Under the pieces are notes generated by a model. The model had not been told where the DNA came from. It saw only the letters and a program-made list of their open reading frames with translations, and searched no databases. Positions 18,653 to 27,510 of a stretch of 54,327 nucleotides of DNA are shown here, in pieces. Numbering within the stretch: the first letter of the stretch is position 1; every line of letters starts with the position of its first letter. Source of the stretch: Geobacteraceae bacterium (GTDB lineage Bacteria > Desulfobacterota > Desulfuromonadia > Geobacterales > Pseudopelobacteraceae); assembly GCA_025355965.1 (NCBI GenBank), contig JANXYR010000050.1, positions 1 through 54,327 of the forward strand, written 5' to 3'. Both the position numbers and the translations under genes were made by a program.

Positions 18653-19564
18653 ATGCGAGTCACTGCAAACATGTCTGCTGAAAATTCCCTTTATAATATC
18701 CAGCAGGGGCGAGCCAAGCTTGATAAACTGCAAGAATCAATATCTTCCGGGCAAAATGTCAACCGTCCGAGTGACGACCCTATTTCCAGCCGGGTCCTGT
18801 TGGAGATAAGCGACAAGCTCAAATCGATAGACCAGTATTCCAGTAACATCAGCAAGGCCACTTCCTGGCTCAAATTTACCAGCACTGCCATGGAGGGCAT
18901 GTCAGGAATCGTTAACCAGGCCAAGAAGCTGGCGGGTTCAATCAGCTCCGGCAGCAGTGACCCAACGATTCGTCAGAATGCGCATGACCAGCTTGTTAGT
19001 CTAAAAAAACAGCTTGTGGATATGGCAAATACACAGTACGGAGATCAGTATGTCTTTGCGGGAGCTAACAATAACGCCGCACCATTCAACAACACAGACA
19101 ATACATATGGCGGCGATAGCACCCAACTTTCGATCGAAATTGCTCAAAATTCTACACAAGGATTAAATGTTACCGGAGACAGACTTCTAAAAGGTAGCGG
19201 TGCAAATCCAAGTTACGGTTCGACTGATATCCTTAAAGCGTTTGATGATATGATTGCAGCGGTGGGAGATAGTACAACGCCAAGCAATGTTGCGGCGATT
19301 TCTACTGCGGCGACCGATCTTGAGAACGGAGCCAAGCAGCTAAACAATGCAACAAGCGATATTATCTCGCGGATGACCCGTCTGGATAACATTGGTAAAC
19401 TCAATGACAATAACAAAAACACTTTGCTCTCTATTGCAACTGGCGTTCAGGAGGTCGATTATGCCAAATTGGCGATTGAACAGAGCAACCAGAAACTTGC
19501 CTACGAGGCGTCACTATCGTCAACAGCCAAGCTTTCCCAGATGTCGTTGTTAGATTATCTGTAG
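18653..19564 (+). CDS. flgL: Hook-filament junction protein FlgL (HAP3)
   Basis: A 303-residue flagellin-like junction protein. The N-terminus MRVTANMSAENSLYNIQQ with SGQNVNRPSDDPI, and the C-terminal LSSTAKLSQMSLLDYL, are classical FlgL features. It is last in the flagellar run, followed by a strong intrinsic terminator. Many related genomes place csrA and fliW after flgL; here a lipid-metabolism gene follows instead. Confidence 0.95.
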   Translation: MRVTANMSAENSLYNIQQGRAKLDKLQESISSGQNVNRPSDDPISSRVLLEISDKLKSIDQYSSNISKATSWLKFTSTAMEGMSGIVNQAKKLAGSISSGSSDPTIRQNAHDQLVSLKKQLVDMANTQYGDQYVFAGANNNAAPFNNTDNTYGGDSTQLSIEIAQNSTQGLNVTGDRLLKGSGANPSYGSTDILKAFDDMIAAVGDSTTPSNVAAISTAATDLENGAKQLNNATSDIISRMTRLDNIGKLNDNNKNTLLSIATGVQEVDYAKLAIEQSNQKLAYEASLSSTAKLSQMSLLDYL

Positions 19565-19588
19565 GGAAAGAATGATTAACTGCATTTG

Positions 19589-19617
19589 AGGCGAGGCCGC
19601 ATGGTCTCGCCTTTTTT
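19589..19617 (+). terminator. Rho-independent terminator after flgL
   Basis: A 10-bp stem (19589-19598 with 19603-19612, one G-U pair) closes a GCAT loop and is followed by six T residues. It closes the flagellar operon. Confidence 0.9.
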
Positions 19618-19693
19618 GTGTCTGGAAATATAGCTGTATTCGTGCTACACAGGGCCTTTGATATCTTATTCTTACAGAGAGAGGCTCGTCGCC

Positions 19694-21334
19694 GTGTCCG
19701 AATTTGCCATTCCTAGAACCCAATCTGCCTACGATTACCAACTTCTTATCAAAAACCTTCTACTCTGCCCTGTTGTCAATGCCCCGGAACAGGAAATTGT
19801 CTACCGTGGTACATTCCGCTACACCTATCGTGAGCTGCGTCAGAGGGTACAGCGTTTGGCTAATGCCTTGACAAATCTTGGGGTCAAGCCGGGTGATACG
19901 GTCGCTGTTATGGACTGGGACTCACATCGCTACCTTGAATGTTTTTTTGCTGTGCCGATGATCGGAGCGGTGCTGCATACCATCAACGTGCGTCTTTCGC
20001 CGGAGCAGATCCTCTACACTATCGATCATGCCGAGGACGATGTTCTGCTTGTCAATACGGAGTTTTTGCCGATTCTGGAACAGATTCGCGGACGAATGGA
20101 TACGGTAAAAAGCTTTATCCTGCTGAACGATGAGCCAAACCCGCCGACTACCACAATCCCCTTTGCCGGTGAGTACGAGGCGCTGCTGGAAGCTGCGTTA
20201 CCTGAATTCAACTTTGCCGACTTCGACGAGAATACCCGCGCCACAACCTTTTATTCCACGGGAACCACCGGCATGCCCAAGGGGGTCTACTTCAGTCATC
20301 GTCAGTTGGTGTTGCATACCATGGGGGTAATGAGTGTGCTTGGAACAGCTTCGATGCAAGGCAGTTTCCACCGTCAGGACGTTTACATGCCGATCACACC
20401 AATGTTTCATGTTCATGCCTGGGGGTTGCCGTATGTGGCAACAATGCTGGGGGTTAAACAGGTATACCCGGGACGTTATGTGCCAGACCAGTTGCTGGAA
20501 CTGGTGGAAAAAGAGGGGGTGACTTTCTCCCACTGTGTTCCTACCATTCTGCACATGCTGCTCAAACACCCACATGCGGCGCGCATAGACCTCTCTGGAT
20601 GGAAGCTGATCATCGGCGGGGCCGCCATGTCCCGAACCCTTTGTATTGATGCCATGAGTCGCGGAATAGATATCTTTACCGGCTACGGCATGTCCGAAAC
20701 CTGCCCGATCCTGACCATCTCCCACCTGACCCCGGAAATGCTGGAACTGTCTCCTGAAGAACAGGCTGTTGTCCGCTGCAAGACCGGTTGTGCTCTGCCG
20801 CTGGTGGATCTACGGGTGGTGGGTGCATCTCTGCAGGAGCAGCCAAGCGACAACTCCAGTGCTGGCGAGATCGTGGTGCGGGCGCCATGGTTGACACAAG
20901 GCTATCTCAAAGATCACAAAGCCTCTGAGCGGCTCTGGGAAGGCGGCTGGCTGCATACAGGTGATGTCGCAGTGCGTGACGAACTAGGTTACGTGCGGAT
21001 TACCGATCGCACCAAGGACATCATCAAGGTGGCTGGAGAATGGGTCTCTTCGCTGGAGTTAGAGGACATTATCGTTCACCACCAAGGTGTTGCAGAGGTA
21101 GCAGTAATTGGCACAGCTGACGAAAAATGGGGTGAACGTCCGTTGGCTTTGGTAGTGCCTCGTCCGGGCAGTGCCCTGACCGAAAAAGATATAAGCCATC
21201 TCGTCAAGGAGTACGCCGACAAAGGGTTGGTCAACAAGCAGGTGGTGCTCCTGAAGGTGCGTTTTGTTGATGCCATCGACAAGACCAGTGTGGGGAAGGT
21301 AAGCAAAGTTGCATTGCGGGAAAAATATGCCTGA
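19694..21334 (+). CDS. Long-chain fatty acid-CoA ligase (AMP-dependent synthetase)
   Basis: A 546-residue adenylate-forming enzyme that activates a fatty acid to its CoA thioester. It has the P-loop TTFYSTGTTGMPKGVYFSH, GYGMSETCP, LHTGDVAVRDELGYV and DRTKDIIKVAGEW. The C-terminal lysine is in SVGKVSK. This arrangement fits medium/long-chain acyl-CoA ligases of the FadD/AlkK group. I chose the GTG at 19694, preceded by AGAGAGG; the twelve residues upstream in frame do not resemble the family. An acyl-ACP thioesterase gene follows, suggesting a thioesterase-ligase route from acyl-ACP to acyl-CoA. Confidence 0.88.
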   Translation: MSEFAIPRTQSAYDYQLLIKNLLLCPVVNAPEQEIVYRGTFRYTYRELRQRVQRLANALTNLGVKPGDTVAVMDWDSHRYLECFFAVPMIGAVLHTINVRLSPEQILYTIDHAEDDVLLVNTEFLPILEQIRGRMDTVKSFILLNDEPNPPTTTIPFAGEYEALLEAALPEFNFADFDENTRATTFYSTGTTGMPKGVYFSHRQLVLHTMGVMSVLGTASMQGSFHRQDVYMPITPMFHVHAWGLPYVATMLGVKQVYPGRYVPDQLLELVEKEGVTFSHCVPTILHMLLKHPHAARIDLSGWKLIIGGAAMSRTLCIDAMSRGIDIFTGYGMSETCPILTISHLTPEMLELSPEEQAVVRCKTGCALPLVDLRVVGASLQEQPSDNSSAGEIVVRAPWLTQGYLKDHKASERLWEGGWLHTGDVAVRDELGYVRITDRTKDIIKVAGEWVSSLELEDIIVHHQGVAEVAVIGTADEKWGERPLALVVPRPGSALTEKDISHLVKEYADKGLVNKQVVLLKVRFVDAIDKTSVGKVSKVALREKYA

Positions 21335-21372
21335 TACAAGGTCTCATGCAAACAATAGTAACGTGGGTAAGC

Positions 21373-22128
21373 ATGAATCCCGTTTTTAAAAAAGATTTTA
21401 TCGTTCAGTATTATGAGACAGATCAGCGTGGTTTTGCACGTCCGGTTGCGCTACTTAATTACCTGCAATCAGCTGCAGGAGATCACGCTGCACTGCTTGG
21501 GGTTGCGGTTGCAGACCTTCGCAAAAGCGGTCATACTTGGGTATTGTCACGGGTTCATCTTGCCATGGAACGTTACCCTCGAGCAGGTGACACTGTCCGG
21601 ATAAGAACATGGCCGGCTATCAGAGATAACCTCTTCACGGTACGTGATTTCGAGTTGCTTGACTTAGAAGGGGCTATGATAGGCAGAGCGACAACTTCAT
21701 GGGCGGTATTAAACATAAAAACCAGGCGACCGGTAAAACTGGTTGAGGTACTGTCAATTTATCCACTTAATCCCGAAAGGGCAGTAAATGATCCGTTTAA
21801 CACTCTCCCACAACTTGAAACCTCTGAATATGAATTGCGATTACCTGTTTTACGTGGGGATCTGGACATCAACAGGCATGTAAACAATACAGTCTACGCC
21901 GGATGGGCTTTGGAGACAATTCCGGAGGAGATGGATAGCAGATGTCGTCTTGCCTTCATAGAGATTGGTTTTCGGGCCGAGGCATTATATGGCGACACAA
22001 TCGTCGCTCGCTCGGCAAAAACAGCGCAGGCGGACTGTTACATCCATTGCATTGAGAACGAGAGTGACGGCCGTGAGTTAGCGCGACTGCGGACTCGCTG
22101 GGTACCGCAGGAAAACATGCATCATTGA
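21373..22128 (+). CDS. Acyl-ACP thioesterase (FatA/FatB-like)
   Basis: A 251-residue protein with two hot-dog folds in tandem, as in plant-type and bacterial acyl-ACP thioesterases. The first half has KDFIVQYYETDQRGFA and GHTWVLSRVHLAMERYPRAGD. The second half has the DLDINRHVNNTVYAGWALE motif, whose Asn and His are catalytic in this family. It would release free fatty acids from acyl-ACP, which the adjacent ligase could convert to acyl-CoA. The ATG at 21373 gives the standard N-terminus; a start at 21346 is possible but lacks support. Confidence 0.85.
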   Translation: MNPVFKKDFIVQYYETDQRGFARPVALLNYLQSAAGDHAALLGVAVADLRKSGHTWVLSRVHLAMERYPRAGDTVRIRTWPAIRDNLFTVRDFELLDLEGAMIGRATTSWAVLNIKTRRPVKLVEVLSIYPLNPERAVNDPFNTLPQLETSEYELRLPVLRGDLDINRHVNNTVYAGWALETIPEEMDSRCRLAFIEIGFRAEALYGDTIVARSAKTAQADCYIHCIENESDGRELARLRTRWVPQENMHH

Positions 22129-22190
22129 AAATTCACAAATATTCCCACCGCATCGCAGTAATTCTTTTGACCTCCTACCCTGATCTATGT

Positions 22191-22238
22191 TATATCAAGA
22201 AAAGTTGATTTATAGAAATTGGAATAACTGATATATCA
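22191..22238 (+). promoter_or_regulatory. Candidate operator(s) of the ArsR-type regulator
   Basis: ATCAA and TTGAT arms at 22194-22198 and 22205-22209, separated by GAAAAG and flanked by AT, form an inverted repeat. A perfect 10-bp palindrome, TGATATATCA (22229-22238), overlaps the first base of the downstream start codon. The placement suggests autoregulation by the ArsR-methyltransferase protein. Confidence 0.5.
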
Positions 22239-23173
22239 TGCTCGAAACTCTTAAAGCACTAGCTGACCCTTGCCGCCTGCGCCTGACGGCAATACTCCTC
22301 TCCGGTGAATTCACCGTGCAGGAATTGACCCGTATCATGGGTATGGGGCAATCACGGGTCTCCCGCCATCTGAAGATTCTGGCAGAGGCTGGAGTGCTGA
22401 CGGTCAAGCGCCAGGGGACCTGGAGCTACTTCCGTGTCGGAGATGGTGTAAGTTTCTTTGCCACAATTCGTACGGCTCTTGAGCGGGAGTTGCCAGCGTT
22501 GCCTGAGCGTACTAGAGACCTTGCTGCTGTGGCGGCTGTCCTTGAGGAGCGCCGACGCCGTAGTCAGGAATTCTTTGACCGTCATGCCCGAGAGTGGGAC
22601 GATCTGGCCCGCACACTATTGCCTGTTCCGGAGTACCGCCAGCGTCTTTTGGATCTGGTGCCGGAAGGCGTGGCTGTACTGGAGATCGGCACCGGCACTG
22701 GTGGACTACTGACGGAACTGGCGGCAAATTGTTCTAAAGTGATCGGCGTCGATCACTCCCCTGCTATGCTGGAAGAGGCACGTCGCCGATTGGCAAGCAA
22801 CTCTGTTAACGGTATTGAACTGCGTTTGGGAGAGATGACGCATCTGCCGCTTCCTGACTCATCTGTTGGGTGCGTGGTGGCCAACATGGTGCTGCATCAT
22901 GCTGCTGATCCGGCAGTCGTGCTGATTGAAATTCATCGCGTTCTAGCCCCTGGCGGTGTTCTGCTATTGGCCGACCTCGCCCGCCACGAGCGCGAAGCGG
23001 CACGGGAGCAGTTAGCCGATCAGTGGCTGGGGTTTGAAGAGGCAGAGCTCCAGTTTTGGTTGAAACTAGCCGGTTTTGCGAGCGTTAACGTCGAGCAAAT
23101 AGCTGCAGTCGCCGGACAGGAAACAGTATTGCTTGTTCGGGGAAAAACGGACGACTTGAATAAACTACAGTAG
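22238..23173 (+). CDS. ArsR-family regulator fused to a SAM-dependent methyltransferase
   Basis: A 311-residue fusion. Residues 1-85 form a winged helix (LADPCRLRLTAILLSGEFTVQEL, recognition helix GQSRVSRHLKILAEAGV). No metal-binding CxC is seen. Residues from about 125 form a class I methyltransferase domain with VLEIGTGTGGLLTEL (SAM motif I), GVDHSPAML and VVANMVLHH. It is followed 29 bp later by ahcY. The context strongly suggests a sensor of SAM or S-adenosylhomocysteine controlling the methyl cycle, as described for SahR-type ArsR regulators. Whether the methyltransferase domain is catalytic or only binds ligand is unknown. Confidence 0.85.
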   Translation: MLETLKALADPCRLRLTAILLSGEFTVQELTRIMGMGQSRVSRHLKILAEAGVLTVKRQGTWSYFRVGDGVSFFATIRTALERELPALPERTRDLAAVAAVLEERRRRSQEFFDRHAREWDDLARTLLPVPEYRQRLLDLVPEGVAVLEIGTGTGGLLTELAANCSKVIGVDHSPAMLEEARRRLASNSVNGIELRLGEMTHLPLPDSSVGCVVANMVLHHAADPAVVLIEIHRVLAPGGVLLLADLARHEREAAREQLADQWLGFEEAELQFWLKLAGFASVNVEQIAAVAGQETVLLVRGKTDDLNKLQ

Positions 23174-23202
23174 TACATCACATCTTAAAAGGAGCTTAAA
23201 CC

Positions 23203-24597
23203 ATGAATCAAGATTACATCGTAGCAGACCTAAAACTGGCCGATTGGGGGCGCAAGGAAATCAGGATCGCCGAGACCGAAATGCCGGGATTAATGGCCAT
23301 TCGCGAAGAGTTTGCCGGAGTTCAGTCGCTGAAAGGCGCTCGTATCACCGGCTCGCTTCATATGACCATCCAGACCGCTGTGCTGATCGAGACCCTGACC
23401 GCACTTGGGGCTGAAGTTCGTTGGGCTTCCTGCAATATCTTTTCGACTCAGGATCATGCCGCCGCTGCCATTGCTGCCGGGGGTGTGCCGGTCTTTGCTG
23501 TCAAGGGTGAGTCTCTGGAACAGTATTGGGACTATACACACCGTATTTTTGAATGGAGTGACGGCGGTTTCTCCAACATGATTCTGGACGACGGTGGCGA
23601 TGCCACCCTGCTGCTGCATCTGGGCGCCAGAGCAGAAAAGGACATCTCCGTACTCGCCAAGCCGGCTTCGGAGGAAGAGACTATCCTCTACGCCGCCATC
23701 AAGGCCAAGCTGGCTGTTGATCCGACCTGGTACTCCGTTCGTCTGGCAGAGGTAAAAGGCGTTACCGAGGAGACCACCACAGGCGTGCATCGCCTCTATC
23801 AGATGCATGAGCGCGGCGATCTGAAATTCCCGGCAATCAACGTAAACGATTCGGTTACCAAGTCCAAGTTCGACAACCTCTACGGCTGCCGCGAATCGCT
23901 TGTAGACGGCATCAAACGCGCTACCGATGTCATGATAGCCGGTAAGGTCGCCCTGATCTGCGGTTATGGGGATGTTGGTAAAGGTTCAGCGCAAGCCATG
24001 CGTGCACTTTCGGCCCAGGTATGGGTGACCGAAGTCGATCCGATCTGCGCACTGCAGGCCGCTATGGAAGGTTTTCGTGTCGTAACCATGGAATACGCAG
24101 CCGACAAGGCTGACCTTTTTGTTACCTGCACCGGCAACTATCACGTCATTACTCATGATCACATGATCAAGATGAAGGATCAGGCTATTGTCTGCAACAT
24201 CGGCCATTTCGACAACGAGATCGAAGTTGCTGCCCTTGAAAAATACCAGTGGGAGGAGATCAAGCCACAGGTAGATCACATCATCTTCCCGGACGGCAAG
24301 CGTATCATCCTGCTAGCCAAGGGACGTCTGGTCAACTTGGGCTGTGGTACCGGTCACCCCAGTTATGTTATGTCCTCCTCCTTCGCCAATCAGACCATTG
24401 CTCAGATCGAGCTGTTCTGTAATCCTGGCAAATATCCGGTCGGCGTTTATGTGTTGCCGAAGCACCTTGATGAGAAGGTCGCCCGTCTGCAGTTGAAGAA
24501 GCTGAATGCGCAGTTGAGCGTGCTGACAGACGAGCAGGCGGCATACATCGGCGTGCCGAAAGAAGGCCCGTATAAAGTCGAAATGTATCGCTATTAA
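23203..24597 (+). CDS. ahcY: Adenosylhomocysteinase (SAH hydrolase)
   Basis: A 464-residue NAD-dependent enzyme that splits S-adenosylhomocysteine into adenosine and homocysteine, removing the product inhibitor of methyltransferases. Typical blocks are [43 protein letters not shown], the Rossmann motif [17 protein letters not shown], and the C-terminal [10 protein letters not shown], whose Lys and Tyr contact NAD. AAAGGAGC lies upstream. It is co-directional with the ArsR-methyltransferase gene. Confidence 0.98.
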   Translation: MNQDYIVADLKLADWGRKEIRIAETEMPGLMAIREEFAGVQSLKGARITGSLHMTIQTAVLIETLTALGAEVRWASCNIFSTQDHAAAAIAAGGVPVFAVKGESLEQYWDYTHRIFEWSDGGFSNMILDDGGDATLLLHLGARAEKDISVLAKPASEEETILYAAIKAKLAVDPTWYSVRLAEVKGVTEETTTGVHRLYQMHERGDLKFPAINVNDSVTKSKFDNLYGCRESLVDGIKRATDVMIAGKVALICGYGDVGKGSAQAMRALSAQVWVTEVDPICALQAAMEGFRVVTMEYAADKADLFVTCTGNYHVITHDHMIKMKDQAIVCNIGHFDNEIEVAALEKYQWEEIKPQVDHIIFPDGKRIILLAKGRLVNLGCGTGHPSYVMSSSFANQTIAQIELFCNPGKYPVGVYVLPKHLDEKVARLQLKKLNAQLSVLTDEQAAYIGVPKEGPYKVEMYRY

Positions 24598-24602
24598 ACA
24601 TT

Positions 24603-24645
24603 AAATCCCTCCGGGCCTCTTTCAAAAAGGGGCCGAGGGGGATTT
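24603..24645. repeat. Imperfect palindromic intergenic repeat after ahcY
   Basis: Outer arms AAATCCCTCC (from 24603) and GGGGGATTT (to 24645) and inner arms GGGCC/GGCC form a long imperfect hairpin with a CAAA-like loop. It resembles palindromic repeats scattered in Geobacter genomes. It could also act as a 3' stem for ahcY mRNA, but it lacks a T-run. Confidence 0.6.
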
Positions 24646-24657
24646 GGGTGGGAAATT

Positions 24658-24921
24658 ATGGAATGTCGTGTGGGGTGCGCTGCTTGTTGTATCGCACCGT
24701 CAATAACCTCACCAATCCCTGGTATGGCTGATGGGAAACCGGCCGGAGTACGCTGCTTCCAATTGACGGTTGACAACCGCTGCCAGATTTTTGGTTGTGC
24801 CGAGCGACCGCCGGTTTGCCTGAGTCTGCGGGCAAGCGAGGAGATGTGTGGTTCCTGCGCTGATGAAGCGCTGGAGAGACTGACAGTGTGGGAGCAGTTG
24901 ACACGGCCTGATGAAGCCTGA
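24658..24921 (+). CDS. YkgJ-family cysteine-cluster protein
   Basis: An 87-residue small protein with eight cysteines. MECRVGCAACC, followed by the SPIPGMADGKPAG segment and CFQL, matches the YkgJ/UPF0153 Fe-S or zinc cluster family, and the length is right for the short form. Function unknown; cluster binding is inferred from conserved cysteines. Translation starts at the ATG at 24658, just beyond the palindromic repeat, with GGTGGGAAAT as a possible ribosome site. Confidence 0.85.
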   Translation: MECRVGCAACCIAPSITSPIPGMADGKPAGVRCFQLTVDNRCQIFGCAERPPVCLSLRASEEMCGSCADEALERLTVWEQLTRPDEA

Positions 24922-24938
24922 TTAGCCAAGAGTTTATT

Positions 24939-26744
24939 TCAGACTACAACACGCTCCAGATAACGACGCCGTAATGGACGATACAGCATAATAGCTGCCA
25001 GTAACAGCGTTGCAGCTGATGCAACCGGATGGACAACGGCGAAAATAATCGGAGTCAGGAACAGACGGGTCACACCGCGCAGGAACGGGTGCCGGGCAAT
25101 GAAGTCGGCCAGGGGTGGGCTGTAGCGATAGTAAAGCGTAACAAAAACCCGACCAGGAACATTGGTCAACAGGTAATTATCCCGGAAATGCCGCAGCAGT
25201 TGCACCTGCGGATGTAGATAGCTGCCGTAAGCTGCCGTAGCGATGAAACAACCGCTGCCGGAGTTGGTTGTCGTCGCCGGTTCGTATACTCCTGATGTTA
25301 AGCTATCGGTGCTGAAATTGGCTTGATGATTGTCAACGTCAGTGGTGTTAGCCACTAGCAGTACCGCCTCTCTGGAGGAACTGAAGCCTGGAATAGTAAC
25401 AGTAGTGCCATTGACAGTGGAGAAAGGATATTCGGTGATGGTGCCGACGCTGTTTTTAATGAAAGCGGTGGCTTTGATGCCGCTGGTACCGGTTACGGTA
25501 ATATTCAGATTGTTTGGTGAACTTGATGAGGGTAAAAACGTATAGTAGGCAAATGCGTAATGAGGAAGAGTAACTGAAGGTGCCGGGGTGCTGACGGTGA
25601 TGTTTACCGGGTAAGTTGAGTAAGTAGCGACTTGTAAATATGCATGAATCTTGTTTGTTTCAGAGGTGTGGGTTGTCCAGTCCCTTTGATAAACACGCTT
25701 GGCAAAACCGAAGAAATCGTTGCCAAGAGAAGTGCCGTATGAGGAATAAAGCAGACTCTCCAACACCGGAACCATCGGAATATCAGAATTGCCATCGGGG
25801 CTGGGTAGAGGAATAAGTTTTTCCCATGCAGTACGAATCATAGCATTGGTATGTTGCTCCGCCAGGTAGCGATTGAAGATCCAGCGACCATATCCGCCCC
25901 CCGTCGTTATGTCATCTGGAATATCCAGAGATAGTCTACTCTGAGTAAACCAGGTGGGGATGTAGCTGTATAATTGGTTAACACCATCAAAAAGCTCATC
26001 TTCCATCCACGTGGAGGTTGCTTCAGCATACCAGGTGTCGAAGTAATAATTGTAACCGTACTGGATGGCGTGGTGGTATTCATGGGCTGCGGTGACCTGC
26101 AGGTTTTGTAGTGGGGTATAGAACGAAAAGATTGAATCGGTAAAATTGTTATCCAGCTCCATCCAGCTGGTATAGGCGTTGGGATAGCTTGCTGAAGCAA
26201 TAGGTTGGTAGCTGGTGGTTACGCCGTAATATCTTTGCGGAGCGAGATCAAGAAGATATAAATCATACGGAGCACCGCCTGCGGTTGGAGCAGGGTGGTA
26301 ACCTAAAGAACTGTAATTTGCATAAACGGTTTCAAAAGTTGCGGCTACCGTCTCTACCCAATCTGGGATTCCGTTACCGTTCAAATCTGTCAGTGGCGGG
26401 GCGTCTGATCCGGTTGTGGCGTAATGGACTCTGAAATGTCCGGCACTGGATGTATAGGTTGCCGGACTTGCCAGTACCGGCGATGCCAGCTGTTTTGCCA
26501 GTACCTTTTGTGTTGATGCTTCCAAGAGAGCCCAGTCGCGCCGCAGACCCTTTTTGAGCGGCATTCCGCAGCGCGCAGATTCCTGAATATCAGCTGGAAC
26601 TGACAATACCGCTTTCTGGAGCTGGGCGCTTTTTGCCTCGCCGAATTGTTGCAGATAATAATCATCGAGAGGCCCGGCAGATACGGGCTTGGAAAAGAGA
26701 AGGGTGAATACGACGAGTAAAAGTCGAGCGTGGAAAAGGTTCAC
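24939..26744 (-). CDS. Secreted zinc metallopeptidase-like protein with a CFI-box C-terminal module
   Basis: A 601-residue exported protein with a signal peptide (ending SKPVSAG). The catalytic-type zinc motif [10 protein letters not shown] and the downstream acidic [12 protein letters not shown] resemble MXAN_6640-type putative metallopeptidases. [12 protein letters not shown] is a Ca2+-binding EF-like loop. The C-terminal 100 residues begin with [10 protein letters not shown] and continue into RHFRDNYLL and [12 protein letters not shown], then a hydrophobic segment and a basic tail. This is the CFI-box-CTERM arrangement, probably for sorting or processing. The GTG start overlaps the stop of the upstream gene by one base, so the two are coupled. 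Confidence 0.8.
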   Translation of the reverse strand: MNLFHARLLLVVFTLLFSKPVSAGPLDDYYLQQFGEAKSAQLQKAVLSVPADIQESARCGMPLKKGLRRDWALLEASTQKVLAKQLASPVLASPATYTSSAGHFRVHYATTGSDAPPLTDLNGNGIPDWVETVAATFETVYANYSSLGYHPAPTAGGAPYDLYLLDLAPQRYYGVTTSYQPIASASYPNAYTSWMELDNNFTDSIFSFYTPLQNLQVTAAHEYHHAIQYGYNYYFDTWYAEATSTWMEDELFDGVNQLYSYIPTWFTQSRLSLDIPDDITTGGGYGRWIFNRYLAEQHTNAMIRTAWEKLIPLPSPDGNSDIPMVPVLESLLYSSYGTSLGNDFFGFAKRVYQRDWTTHTSETNKIHAYLQVATYSTYPVNITVSTPAPSVTLPHYAFAYYTFLPSSSSPNNLNITVTGTSGIKATAFIKNSVGTITEYPFSTVNGTTVTIPGFSSSREAVLLVANTTDVDNHQANFSTDSLTSGVYEPATTTNSGSGCFIATAAYGSYLHPQVQLLRHFRDNYLLTNVPGRVFVTLYYRYSPPLADFIARHPFLRGVTRLFLTPIIFAVVHPVASAATLLLAAIMLYRPLRRRYLERVVV

Positions 26745-27250
26745 TAGTCCACCATCCTTTTTCCGACCCTCAGTGGGACGAGCGTGGCTATGCCACGTTC
26801 AACAGTTATTGATGGCCCACTGCCGACTGAATAGACCCCGGCTGGTAGAACCACGACGAAATAGCCATGATTATCAGTTTGCACCGTGACAAATTCTTTG
26901 CCTTCGTTGGAGATAAGAAGCGGCAGGCGTGGATAAGGTTTAAATCCGCCACCAACGCCAAGCTTGCCTCCTGAGCTTTGAATATAGCAGATCCCGGCAA
27001 TGGCGCCGGTTCCATCAGGGAGTGCGGTCTGCTCGATAGCTGCTGTCTGAACCGTCAAGACTACCGGGAGAAGTTTTTCCCTTATCGCCAGGAAAGGGCT
27101 CCCGTCAACAGCCGGACCTGATGTGAAGGCGATGCCGTCGAAGTGGTAAAAGTTCCAGACGTCGGGTGGACGGTTGCCCGCAGCAGATGCGGGTGCTGAA
27201 AGAGTTGAACAGATAAGAAAAACCAAGAAAAAGTAGATTGTTTTGGGCAC
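26744..27250 (-). CDS. Small exported protein with a carboxypeptidase-regulatory-like fold
   Basis: A 168-residue protein with a signal peptide ([19 protein letters not shown]). The second half contains [12 protein letters not shown] and [23 protein letters not shown]. This is the beta-sandwich signature of carboxypeptidase regulatory-like/prealbumin-like domains. It has a GTG start at 27250 with GAGGCGGT upstream. It directly precedes, and is translationally coupled to, the metallopeptidase gene. I infer a partner or accessory role; no family assignment is certain. Confidence 0.7.
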   Translation of the reverse strand: MPKTIYFFLVFLICSTLSAPASAAGNRPPDVWNFYHFDGIAFTSGPAVDGSPFLAIREKLLPVVLTVQTAAIEQTALPDGTGAIAGICYIQSSGGKLGVGGGFKPYPRLPLLISNEGKEFVTVQTDNHGYFVVVLPAGVYSVGSGPSITVERGIATLVPLRVGKRMVD

Positions 27251-27322
27251 GGGTACCGCCTCAGATGCAATATGTTTTTTGACATACTGCCCAATTGGCG
27301 GCTATGAAGTCAAACGGAATAA

Positions 27323-27407
27323 TTAGTAAGTTAGAAGTTATTTTCTGCGTTTCTCTACAGAAAATAACTTCGTTAACGCACTTATCCTGTTTATAAGGGT
27401 TAGGTGG
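27323..27407 (+). repeat. Dispersed repeat, long copy with internal hairpin (upstream of metK)
   Basis: The outer blocks (27323-27339 and 27386-27407) match the flgL-leader repeat. Between them is a perfect 14-bp inverted repeat, 27334-27347 with 27358-27371, around a 10-base loop. The stem overlaps the end of the first conserved block. Confidence 0.75.
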
Positions 27408-27419
27408 TAGGCTCTTCGC

Positions 27420-27448
27420 TTGACAATTAAGATGCCGGGCGATACTTT
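27420..27448 (+). promoter_or_regulatory. Probable sigma-70 promoter of metK
   Basis: A perfect TTGACA (27420-27425) and TACTTT (27443-27448) are separated by 17 bp. The element lies about 60 bp upstream of the metK ATG. No SAM riboswitch fold was recognised in the leader. Confidence 0.6.
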
Positions 27449-27510
27449 TACGGACCAATAAAGCATTCAGGCAAGGTAATATAAACTATAAACAAGAGGA
27501 GTACAAAGTC

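Noticed and set aside
27334..27371. Hairpin upstream of metK as a SAM riboswitch
   Set aside because: It is a simple 14-bp inverted repeat without the conserved SAM-I or SAM-II elements, and it lies upstream of the likely promoter.
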